From Burkholderiales bacterium (GTDB taxonomy: Bacteria > Pseudomonadota > Gammaproteobacteria > Burkholderiales > Burkholderiaceae_C): DNA of 40,295 nt. This document shows, in pieces, positions 1-7,072 of this stretch. The stretch covers positions 1 through 40,295 of the forward strand of contig JAGWTU010000050.1 in assembly GCA_028868825.1 (NCBI GenBank), read 5' to 3'. Below the pieces are notes generated by a model, which saw only the letters and a program-made list of their open reading frames with translations, did not search any database and was not told where the DNA came from. Made by a program: the position numbers and the translations under genes. Position 1 is the first letter of the stretch. Each line of letters starts with the position of its first letter.

Positions 1-410
1 TTGGCCGGCGTGGCCGCGAAGGTCGCGCCGGGCGCGGCGATGATGAGGTCGCAGGCCATCACCGTCTCGCAGGCGCCGCCCCAGACGCCGCCCTCGATGA
101 GCGCGATCACCGGCGCCGGGAAGTTCTCGATCTCGCGGATCAAGTAGCGCAGCGGGTCGTCCCAGCCCAGCGGGTCGCGGCCGTCCTGCGGCAGCTCAGT
201 GACGTCGTGGCCGGCCGACCAGACCTTGGACCCCGGCGCCGCGCGCAGGATCGCGACGCGCGCCCCGTGCTCCTTCAGCTCGGCCAGGCCGGCGATGATC
301 TGGTGCACGAGCACCTCGGACAGCGCATTGCGCCTGGCCGGGTGGTCGAGCGTGATGCAGCCGATGCGGTCGTCGATGTCGATGCGGACGAGGGTTTTGC
401 TTTCCGTCAT
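1..410 (-). CDS. scpB: Methylmalonyl-CoA decarboxylase, enoyl-CoA hydratase family (3' end outside window)
   Basis: A crotonase-fold protein begins at the ATG at 408-410 and runs off the left edge, leaving about 136 residues. The visible part contains SGHD-like (WSAGHDVTELP), GRDPL and EGGVWGGACE blocks. These match E. coli ScpB/YgfG (VFSAGHDIHELP, GRDPL, EGSVWGGAFE) more closely than a generic enoyl-CoA hydratase. ScpB decarboxylates methylmalonyl-CoA to propionyl-CoA. The start codon lies 9 bp after the frdB stop, so it is probably the last visible gene of a frdCAB-scpB operon. That pairing suggests fumarate reduction to succinate followed by propionyl-CoA formation, although no mutase gene is visible. 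The family call is firm; the exact substrate is inferred from motif similarity and context. Confidence 0.85.
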   Translation of the reverse strand, partial: MTESKTLVRIDIDDRIGCITLDHPARRNALSEVLVHQIIAGLAELKEHGARVAILRAAPGSKVWSAGHDVTELPQDGRDPLGWDDPLRYLIREIENFPAPVIALIEGGVWGGACETVMACDLIIAAPGATFAATPA

Positions 411-419
411 GGGGCCCGA

Positions 420-1205
420 TCAGGAGATGCCGAGGGCCACCATCTTGCGCCTGATGAAGGCGATCTGCGTGGCCAGCGGCAGCTGCTTCGGGCAGACATC
501 GTGGCAGCCGAGCAGGCTCATGCAGCCGAAGACGCCGTCGTCGTCGCCGACGAGCTCGTAGAAATCGTCGTCGCTGCGGCCGTCGCGCGGGTCCAGCCGC
601 AGCCGCGCGATCTTGTTCAGGCCGACGGCGCCGACGAAATCGGGCCGCATGCGCGCCGTGCCGCAGGCCGCCACGCAGCAGCCGCATTCGACGCAGCGGT
701 CGAGCTCGTAGATCGCGTCGGCGAGTTCGGGCTCCATGCGCGCCTCGAGCCGGCCGAGGTCGATCGTCGGATCCTGCTGGTGCACCCAGGCCTGCAGCCG
801 CTCGCTCATGCCGCGCATCCACTTGCCGGTGTTCACCGAGAGGTCGCCGATGAGCTCGAACACCGGCAGCGGCGCGAGCGTGAATTCGCTGCCCAGGTCC
901 TTCGTCAGCGTGCGGCAGGCGAGAGCCGGGCGGCCGTTGACGAGCATCGCACAGCTGCCGCAGATGCCGGCGCGGCAGACGAAATCGAATTGCAGCGAGG
1001 CGTCCTGCGTTTCGCGGATCTCGGACAGCGCGATGAACAGCGTCATGCCCGGCGCGTCGTCGACCTCGTAGGCCTGCCAATGGGCGTCGATCGCCGGCAG
1101 CGCCGGGTTGTAGCGCAGCACCTTGATGCGGAGCCGGCGCGCCATCGTCGTGGCGGCAGGGGTCTGGGCTGCCGCGGCGGGCTTGATCGGGATCACGGCG
1201 TTCAT
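420..1205 (-). CDS. frdB: Fumarate reductase iron-sulfur subunit
   Basis: This 261-residue subunit passes electrons from the cytochrome b subunit to the flavoprotein. Its N-terminal plant-type ferredoxin domain carries the [2Fe-2S] ligands C77, C82, C85 and C97 (CRAGICGSC then C). The C-terminal domain carries CVECGCCVAAC (171-181) and CMSLLGCHDVCP (228-239), which supply the [4Fe-4S] and [3Fe-4S] clusters as in succinate dehydrogenase/fumarate reductase B subunits. An open frame continues upstream, but the ATG at 1203-1205 is preferred because it overlaps the frdA stop in an ATGA arrangement. The C-terminus and cluster spacing are those of Wolinella-type enzymes. It is translationally coupled to frdA and followed after 9 bp by the methylmalonyl-CoA decarboxylase gene. 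Confidence 0.95.
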   Translation of the reverse strand: MNAVIPIKPAAAAQTPAATTMARRLRIKVLRYNPALPAIDAHWQAYEVDDAPGMTLFIALSEIRETQDASLQFDFVCRAGICGSCAMLVNGRPALACRTLTKDLGSEFTLAPLPVFELIGDLSVNTGKWMRGMSERLQAWVHQQDPTIDLGRLEARMEPELADAIYELDRCVECGCCVAACGTARMRPDFVGAVGLNKIARLRLDPRDGRSDDDFYELVGDDDGVFGCMSLLGCHDVCPKQLPLATQIAFIRRKMVALGIS

Positions 1206-3175
1206 GGCAGCTTCTCGTCGATGCGTTCGTTGCGGCCGCGCAGGGCCGGTGGCAGCAGTTCGTCGTAGGGCATCAGCGCCTGCTGGATCTCGTGGCGCGA
1301 GGCGCCGGCCATGCGTTCGCGCAGCGCCGCGACGGCGGCGGCGCGCGCCGTCGTGTCGGGGTGGTCGATGTAGTCCTTGGCGCCATAACCGCGCCAGCCC
1401 GGCGGCAATTCCATCGCGCCGACGTCGATCGCCTCGTAATCCAGCGTCGGCAGCGTCGCGTCGGGCCCGCTCCAGGTTGCGAGCGTGCGCTTGAGCCACT
1501 CGGCGTCGTTGCGGCGCGGATAGTCCTCGCGGAAATGGGCGCCGCGGCTTTCGGTACGCACCTGCGCGCCATGCGCCATGCACAGCGCCAGCTTCAGCAT
1601 CTTCTGCACGCGGTACGCGGTGACGAGCTCGGGATTCGCGCCCGGCGCGCGGTTGCGCAGGCCGATGCGGCGGCTGCGTTCGAGCAGCGCCTGCAATTCG
1701 TTCACCGCCTGGCCGAGCGCCTCGCCGGTGCGGAAGATGCCGACCTTGTCGGTCATGATGGCCTGCATCGCGAGCTTGATCGCCGAGGCGTCCTCGGTGC
1801 CGGGGCCGGCGAGGCGGTCGAGCTTGGCCTGTTCGGCGGCGACGAAATCGCGCACGAGACCCGTGGGCACGGTGACCGCATTCGCGTCGCAGAAATCGGC
1901 CACCGATTCACCGACGATCATGCCGGCGACGACGGTCTCGGCGACCGAATTGCCGCCCAGCCGGTTGAAACCATGCATGTCCCAGCAGGCCGCCTCGCCG
2001 CAGGCGAAGAGGCCGCGCAGCGTCGGGCTCTGGCCCGTATGGTCGGTGCGCACGCCGCCCATCGTGTAATGCTGGGCCGGGCGCACGGCGATCATCTGGG
2101 TCGCCGGATCGATGCCGAGGAAGCTCTCGCAGATCTCCTTGACCTCGCGCAGGTTCTTCTCGATATGGGCGCGGCCGAGCAGCGTGATGTCGAGCCAGAG
2201 GTGGTCGCCGAATCTCGACGGCACGCCCTTGCCCTTGCGGATATGCGTCTCCATGCGCCGCGAGACGACGTCGCGCGAAGCCAGCTCCTTTTTCTCGGGC
2301 TCGTAATCGGGCATGAAGCGGTGGCCGTCGACATCCTTGAGCAGGCCGCCGTCGCCGCGGCAGCCCTCGGTGACGAGGATGCTGGCGGGGAAGATGCCGG
2401 TAGGGTGGAACTGCACCGCTTCCATGTTGCCCAGCCGGGCGATGCCGGTCTCCAGCGCGATGGCCATGCCGATGCCTTCGCAGATCACCGCATTCGTGGT
2501 GATCTTGAAGAGCCGTCCGGCGCCGCCGGTGGCGATGACGGTGGCGTTGGCGACCCAGGCGCTCAGCTCGCCGCTGATGAGGTCGCGCACGACGGCGCCG
2601 CAGCAGCGACCGGCGTCGTGGATCAGTGCGATCGCCTCGACGCGCTCCTCGACCGGTATCGATTCGGCGATCGCGCGATCGCTGACCGTGAACAGCATCG
2701 CGTGGCCGGTGCCGTCGCTGACGTAGCAGGTGCGCCATTTCTTGGTGCCGCCGAAATCGCGCTGCGCCACCAGGCCATGGGCCTCGTCGCGCTCGGTCAG
2801 CGTGACCTTCTGGCCGTTGATGATGACCTCGCGGTCGCCGCGCTTCACGCGGCTCCACGGCAGGCCCCAGGCGGCGAGTTCGCGCACGGCCTTCGGCGCC
2901 GTGTTGACGAACATGCGCACGACGCGCTGGTCGGCGCCCCAGTCGCTGCCGCGCACGGTGTCCTCGAAATGGACGTCCTCGTTGTCGCCCTGTCCCTTGA
3001 TGACGTTGCCGAGCGAGGCCTGCATGCCGCCCTGCGCGGCGGCCGAATGGCTGCGCTTGGGCGGCACGAGCGAGAGGATCGTCGCCTCGTGGCCGCGGCG
3101 CTTGGCGCCGATCGCCGCGCGCAGCCCGGCGAGGCCGCCGCCGATGACGAGCACGTCGGTGTAGCGGATCTTCAT
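1202..3175 (-). CDS. frdA: Fumarate reductase flavoprotein subunit
   Basis: This 657-residue catalytic subunit interconverts fumarate and succinate at a covalently bound FAD on the cytoplasmic face of the membrane. The Rossmann FAD motif VIGGGLAGLRAA lies at residues 10-21. RSHSAAAQGGM places the expected FAD-linking histidine at H43, the same number as in Wolinella FrdA as I recall it. Further marks are QFHPTG, the HYTMGG capping-domain block and NRLGGNS near the C-terminal part of the FAD domain. The ATG at 3173-3175 overlaps the frdC stop by 4 bp, and the 3' end overlaps frdB by 4 bp, so the three subunits are tightly coupled. Sequence alone does not fix the physiological direction; the FrdC features and the fermentation context favour fumarate reduction. 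Confidence 0.95.
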   Translation of the reverse strand: MKIRYTDVLVIGGGLAGLRAAIGAKRRGHEATILSLVPPKRSHSAAAQGGMQASLGNVIKGQGDNEDVHFEDTVRGSDWGADQRVVRMFVNTAPKAVRELAAWGLPWSRVKRGDREVIINGQKVTLTERDEAHGLVAQRDFGGTKKWRTCYVSDGTGHAMLFTVSDRAIAESIPVEERVEAIALIHDAGRCCGAVVRDLISGELSAWVANATVIATGGAGRLFKITTNAVICEGIGMAIALETGIARLGNMEAVQFHPTGIFPASILVTEGCRGDGGLLKDVDGHRFMPDYEPEKKELASRDVVSRRMETHIRKGKGVPSRFGDHLWLDITLLGRAHIEKNLREVKEICESFLGIDPATQMIAVRPAQHYTMGGVRTDHTGQSPTLRGLFACGEAACWDMHGFNRLGGNSVAETVVAGMIVGESVADFCDANAVTVPTGLVRDFVAAEQAKLDRLAGPGTEDASAIKLAMQAIMTDKVGIFRTGEALGQAVNELQALLERSRRIGLRNRAPGANPELVTAYRVQKMLKLALCMAHGAQVRTESRGAHFREDYPRRNDAEWLKRTLATWSGPDATLPTLDYEAIDVGAMELPPGWRGYGAKDYIDHPDTTARAAAVAALRERMAGASRHEIQQALMPYDELLPPALRGRNERIDEKLP

Positions 3176-3936
3176 CGCGCGACCTCCGGCTGGACCCAGC
3201 TCGGCAGGTAGGGCTGGCCGGCCTGCGGCGCATGCTCGATGCCGATCTTCACGTAGGCGGCCAAGGTGGCGAGGCCGAGCGCGATGAAGAACACCGTCAG
3301 CGCCCATTTCAGCGTCTTCAATCGATGCCGAGTCGCATTCGGGTCGCTGCCGGCGAACCAGCCCCATTTGACGGCGAGCCGGTACAGCCCGATGCCGCCG
3401 TGGAATTCGACGACGAACAGCAGCACGATGTAGAGCAGCCCGTAATGGTCGCTCCAGACGCGGTCGGCGCTTTCGAACGGACCGATGCGGTCGGGTCGCG
3501 ACAGCATCACGAACAGGTGCATCGAGGCGAGAAAGAAGAGCGCGAATCCGGTCAGCGCCTGCACCCACCACAGCGTCGTGTCCTCGTGCTTCATCGCCGC
3601 CACGTGCTCGCGCATCGCGCGCCATTGGCGGTAATTGATCGGCAGCTTGCGCATCGCCAGCAGCGCGTGCAGCACGAACAGGCACAGCACGCAAAAGACG
3701 ACGATCGAGACCAGCCAGGGCAACGAACGGCCGAAGACGAAATAGCCCTCGAAGGCCCGCGCGACGGTCCACATCGCGTCCTTGCCGAGCAGGATCGACG
3801 AGACGAAGAACATGTGGCCCCACATGAACAGCGCCAGCAGCAGGCCGCTCGCGCTCTGCGCCCAGTCGAGCCGCGCGGGCACGCGACTCTTCTTGCGCGC
3901 GGTTCGCACCGGCGCCAATGGCAGGCTCGTTTGCAT
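3172..3936 (-). CDS. frdC: Fumarate reductase dihaem cytochrome b subunit (Wolinella type)
   Basis: This 254-residue membrane subunit has five hydrophobic segments and anchors FrdAB to the cytoplasmic membrane, where it exchanges electrons with quinol. Counting from the ATG gives H41, H90, H140 and H179 in the membrane segments, plus E63 and E177. W. succinogenes FrdC, as I recall it, has haem ligands H44, H93, H143 and H182 and functional glutamates E66 and E180. All six are displaced here by exactly three residues, so this is a dihaem enzyme with the menaquinol site and proton-pathway glutamate retained. A GGAGGAG ribosome-binding site precedes the ATG at 3934-3936. It is the first gene of the frdCAB operon, about 80 bp downstream of an FNR-like box. 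Confidence 0.95.
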   Translation of the reverse strand: MQTSLPLAPVRTARKKSRVPARLDWAQSASGLLLALFMWGHMFFVSSILLGKDAMWTVARAFEGYFVFGRSLPWLVSIVVFCVLCLFVLHALLAMRKLPINYRQWRAMREHVAAMKHEDTTLWWVQALTGFALFFLASMHLFVMLSRPDRIGPFESADRVWSDHYGLLYIVLLFVVEFHGGIGLYRLAVKWGWFAGSDPNATRHRLKTLKWALTVFFIALGLATLAAYVKIGIEHAPQAGQPYLPSWVQPEVAR

Positions 3937-4015
3937 TCGTACTCCTCCGTCTCCCGGTGCGGATCGACGTCCGGGACCGACAGGCGCGATCGTCCTCGCC
4001 TGCGCGGCGCAGCCG

Positions 4016-4029
4016 TTGAGGTAGGTCAA
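4016..4029. promoter_or_regulatory. Candidate FNR/Anr box upstream of frdC
   Basis: The sequence TTGAGGTAGGTCAA has both core half-sites (TTGA, N6, TCAA) of the FNR/Anr consensus TTGATNNNNATCAA, matching 8 of 10 defined positions. It sits in the divergent promoter region, 80 bp upstream of the frdC ATG, a distance compatible with a class II activated promoter. Oxygen-responsive control of fumarate reductase is well established in other bacteria; that this site is used is inference. Confidence 0.5.
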
Positions 4030-4098
4030 GACGGCATAGCGCGTGTGGCGACTTGTTCGACTTTCCGCATTACGCAATTGCAACTCACACTGCGGAAG

Positions 4099-4112
4099 TT
4101 GATGTGGCGCAA
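4099..4112. promoter_or_regulatory. Second, weaker FNR-like box upstream of the 2-oxoacid oxidoreductase operon
   Basis: TTGATGTGGCGCAA has a perfect left half-site and a degenerate right half (CGCAA against ATCAA), 8 of 10 positions overall. It lies about 60 bp before the gamma-subunit ATG. An 8-bp palindrome GCAATTGC is at 4074-4081. Both could belong to the rightward promoter; neither is proven. Confidence 0.3.
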
Positions 4113-4172
4113 ATCCACGCCATCACCAAAGTTCGACGATGCGCGTCATTCGAAAACACCAGGAGACAGTCG

Positions 4173-4775
4173 ATGCTTCAGATCCGCATCCACGGCCGTG
4201 GCGGCCAGGGCGTGGTGACGGCGGCCGAGATGCTGTCGATCGCCGCCTTCGAGCAGGGCCGCCATGCGCAGGCCTTCCCGAGCTTCGGTTCCGAGCGCAC
4301 CGGCGCGCCGGTGGTGGCCTTCTGCCGCATCGACGACCGCGAGATCCGGCTGCGCGAACCGGTGCTCGACCCCGATGTGCTGATCGTCCAGGACCCGACG
4401 CTGCTGCACCAGGTCGACGTGTTCCAGGGCCTCAAGCGCGACGGCTACGTGCTCATCAACAGCCGGCGCAATTTCGACGAACTGGGCCTGGCCGAGATCG
4501 CGGCCCGTTATGACCGCAAGCGCCTGATCACGGTGCCGGCGACCGAGATCGCGCTCGAGCATCTGGGCCGGCCGCTGCCCAACGCGGTGCTGCTCGGCGG
4601 CTTCGCGGCGCTGTCGGGCCTCGTCTCGCTCGAAGCCGTGGCGCATGCGATCGCGCACAAGTTCAAGGGCAAGGTCGCGCAGGCGAACATCGCCGCCGCG
4701 ACGCAGGCCCATGCCACTGTCAAGGCCGCGCTCGAAGCCGCGGCCCGGGAGACGAGCGATGCTCAAGCAAGTTGA
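4173..4775 (+). CDS. 2-oxoacid (pyruvate-type) oxidoreductase, gamma subunit
   Basis: This 200-residue protein belongs to the POR/KOR gamma family and is one domain of the enzyme that decarboxylates a 2-oxoacid to its acyl-CoA. The start reads MLQIRIHGRGGQGVVTA, the family's glycine-rich N-terminus, followed by FPSFGSERTGAPV and a DPTLL block. The ATG at 4173 is chosen over the longer open frame because the family begins exactly there and AGGAGA precedes it. The gene opens a rightward operon of gamma, alpha, beta and an FAD/iron-sulfur subunit, divergent from frdCAB. Its 3' end overlaps the alpha gene by 17 bp. Pyruvate is the likeliest substrate, but phenylglyoxylate-type enzymes have a related layout, so specificity stays open. 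Confidence 0.9.
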   Translation: MLQIRIHGRGGQGVVTAAEMLSIAAFEQGRHAQAFPSFGSERTGAPVVAFCRIDDREIRLREPVLDPDVLIVQDPTLLHQVDVFQGLKRDGYVLINSRRNFDELGLAEIAARYDRKRLITVPATEIALEHLGRPLPNAVLLGGFAALSGLVSLEAVAHAIAHKFKGKVAQANIAAATQAHATVKAALEAAARETSDAQAS

Positions 4776-6012
4776 AGGATCGGCGGCCGTCGCCGAAGCG
4801 GTGGCGCTGTGCCGCCCCGAGGTCATCTGCGCCTACCCGATCTCGCCGCAGACCCATATCGTCGAAGGCCTGGGCGAGCGCGTGAAGGACGGCAGCCTCG
4901 CGCCCTGCGAGTTCATCAACGTCGAAAGCGAATTCGCCGCGATGAGCGTGGCCATCGGCAGTTCGGCGGCCGGCGCGCGCACCTACACGGCGACAGCGAG
5001 CCAGGGCCTGCTGTTCATGGCCGAGGCGGTCTACAACGCCTCCGGGCTCGGGCTGCCGATCGTGATGACGGTGGCCAATCGCGCCATCGGCGCACCGATC
5101 AATATCTGGAACGACCACAGCGACAGCATGAGCCAGCGCGATTGCGGCTGGATCCAGCTCTTCGCCGAGAGCAACCAGGAGGCGCTGGACCTGCATATCC
5201 AGGCCTTCAAGCTGGCCGAGGAGCTGTCGATGCCGGTGATGGTGTGCATGGACGGTTTCATCCTCACCCATGCCTACGAGCGCGTCGACATGCCCACGCA
5301 GGCCCAGGTCGACGCCTTCCTGCCGCCGTACGAGCCGCGCCAGGTGCTCGACCCCGACCAGCCGGTGTCGATCGGCGCGATGGTCGGTCCCGAGGCCTTC
5401 ATGGAGGTGCGCTACCTCGCGCATGCCAAGCAGTTGATGGCGCTGGACCGCATCCCGCAGATCGCGGCCGAATTCGAGGCCCGCTTCGGCCGCGCCTCGG
5501 GCGGCCTCGTGCGCGGCTACCGCACCGAGGACGCCGAGACCATCGTCGTCGCGCTCGGCTCGGTGCTGGGGACGATCAAGGACGTCGTCGACGAGATGCG
5601 CGCCGATGGCGTCTCGATCGGCGTGCTCGGCATCCAGTCGTTCCGCCCCTTCCCGCTCGCCGCCGTGCGCGCGGCGCTGCAGGCGGCGCAGCGCATCGTC
5701 GTGCTCGAGAAGAGCTTCTCGGTCGGCCTGGGCGGTGTCGTCTCGACCGACGTGCGGCTGGCGCTGCACCGGCTCGGCCAGCATGGCTACACCGTCGTCG
5801 CCGGGCTCGGCGGGCGCGCGATCGCCAAGGCCTCGCTGCACCGCACGCTGCGCGAGGCCGTGGCCGACCGGCTCGAGCCGCTGACCTTCATGGACCTCGA
5901 CCGCCGCATCGTCGATCGCCATCTGCAGCGCGAGGCGGCGCAGCGCCGCACGGGCCCGATCGCCGAGAGCCTGCTGCGCGACCTCGGCACCGTCGCATCG
6001 AAAGTGAGCTGA
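4759..6012 (+). CDS. porA: 2-oxoacid (pyruvate-type) oxidoreductase, alpha subunit
   Basis: This 417-residue subunit contains the pyrimidine-binding transketolase-like domain and the C-terminal transketolase domain of the oxidoreductase. Recognisable family blocks are GSAAVAEAVALCRPEVICAY near the N-terminus, YPISPQTHIVE, the VESEFAAMS glutamate region that activates thiamine diphosphate, TATASQGLLFM, and a late GVLGIQSFRPFP block. The chosen ATG at 4759 sits inside the gamma gene (17-bp overlap), which implies coupled translation. It is followed after two bases by the beta gene. It has no transmembrane segment or signal peptide, so it acts in the cytoplasm. The alpha/beta/gamma split form, rather than a single fused chain, is typical of Por, Vor and Pad enzymes. 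Confidence 0.9.
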   Translation: MLKQVEGSAAVAEAVALCRPEVICAYPISPQTHIVEGLGERVKDGSLAPCEFINVESEFAAMSVAIGSSAAGARTYTATASQGLLFMAEAVYNASGLGLPIVMTVANRAIGAPINIWNDHSDSMSQRDCGWIQLFAESNQEALDLHIQAFKLAEELSMPVMVCMDGFILTHAYERVDMPTQAQVDAFLPPYEPRQVLDPDQPVSIGAMVGPEAFMEVRYLAHAKQLMALDRIPQIAAEFEARFGRASGGLVRGYRTEDAETIVVALGSVLGTIKDVVDEMRADGVSIGVLGIQSFRPFPLAAVRAALQAAQRIVVLEKSFSVGLGGVVSTDVRLALHRLGQHGYTVVAGLGGRAIAKASLHRTLREAVADRLEPLTFMDLDRRIVDRHLQREAAQRRTGPIAESLLRDLGTVASKVS

Positions 6013-6014
6013 CG

Positions 6015-7034
6015 ATGAACACCACGGTCAAGTTCTATCAAACCGGCACCTTCACGGTCGGCAACCGCCTGCTCGCCCCCGAGCAGCGCGCCGTGCAGTC
6101 GTCGACCGAGCGCACGAATGCGATCAACTCGGGCCACCGCGCCTGCCAGGGCTGCGGCGAGGCGCTGGGCGCGCGCTACGCCGTCGACGCCGCGATGCGC
6201 GCCTGCCACGGCCGCCTCATCGCCGCCAACGCCACCGGCTGCCTCGAGGTGTTCTCGACGCCCTACCCCGAATCGTCGTGGCAGCTGCCGTGGATCCATT
6301 CGCTGTTCGGCAACGCGGCCGCGGTGGGCACCGGCATCGCCGCGGCGCTGAAGGCGCAGGCGCGCAAGGCCGGCCGCGCCGAGAGTGACACCCGCGTCAT
6401 CGCCCAGGGCGGCGACGGCGGCACGACCGACATCGGCTTCGGCTGCCTGTCGGGGATGTTCGAGCGCAACGACGACGTGCTCTACATCTGCTACGACAAC
6501 GAGGCCTACATGAACACGGGCGTGCAGCGCAGCTCGGCGACGCCACCGGCCGCGCGCACGGCGACGACGATGGCCGTCGGCACCGACCCCGGCGCCGAAT
6601 TCGGCAAGGGCAAGAACCTGCCGTTGATCGCGATGGCGCACGAAATTCCGTATGTCGCCACCGCGACGGTGGCCGATCTGCACGACCTCGAGGCGAAAGT
6701 CGAAAAGGCGATGACGATGCGCGGCGCGCGCTACCTGCACATCCTCGTGCCCTGCCCGCTGGGCTGGGGCGCGGCGAGCCACGACACGATCCGCCTCGCA
6801 AGGCTGGCGCGCGAGACGGGCCTCTTCCCGGTGTTCGAGGCCGAGCGGGGCGCCGTCACCGCAGTGACGAAGATCCGCCGCCGCGTGCCGGTCGACGAGT
6901 ACCTGAAGCCGCAGCGGCGCTTCGCGCATCTGTACGCCGGCGCCGGACAGCCCGAGCGCGTGGCGCGCATCCAGGCCGGCGCCGATCGCAACATCCAGCG
7001 CTTCGGCCTCATCGACGAAGACGTCGCGAACTAG
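6015..7034 (+). CDS. porB: 2-oxoacid (pyruvate-type) oxidoreductase, beta subunit (thiamine diphosphate)
   Basis: This 339-residue subunit binds thiamine diphosphate and the proximal iron-sulfur cluster. The diphosphate/Mg motif runs from GDGGTTDIGF (about residue 133) to CYDNEAYMNTG (159-169). Cysteines C44 and C47 (CQGCGEA), C76 (NATGCLEVF) and one in LVPCPLGWG are placed as the four proximal [4Fe-4S] ligands of PorB proteins. The ATG at 6015 lies two bases after the alpha stop. The NATGCLEVFSTPYPESSW block is what I associate with pyruvate-active PorB rather than 2-oxoglutarate-active KorB, so pyruvate to acetyl-CoA is the best guess. The gene ends 38 bp before the FAD/iron-sulfur partner. 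Confidence 0.9.
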   Translation: MNTTVKFYQTGTFTVGNRLLAPEQRAVQSSTERTNAINSGHRACQGCGEALGARYAVDAAMRACHGRLIAANATGCLEVFSTPYPESSWQLPWIHSLFGNAAAVGTGIAAALKAQARKAGRAESDTRVIAQGGDGGTTDIGFGCLSGMFERNDDVLYICYDNEAYMNTGVQRSSATPPAARTATTMAVGTDPGAEFGKGKNLPLIAMAHEIPYVATATVADLHDLEAKVEKAMTMRGARYLHILVPCPLGWGAASHDTIRLARLARETGLFPVFEAERGAVTAVTKIRRRVPVDEYLKPQRRFAHLYAGAGQPERVARIQAGADRNIQRFGLIDEDVAN

Positions 7035-7072
7035 ATCGATAGCAGCGCGACCGCAGCCTCGAGAACAAGACC

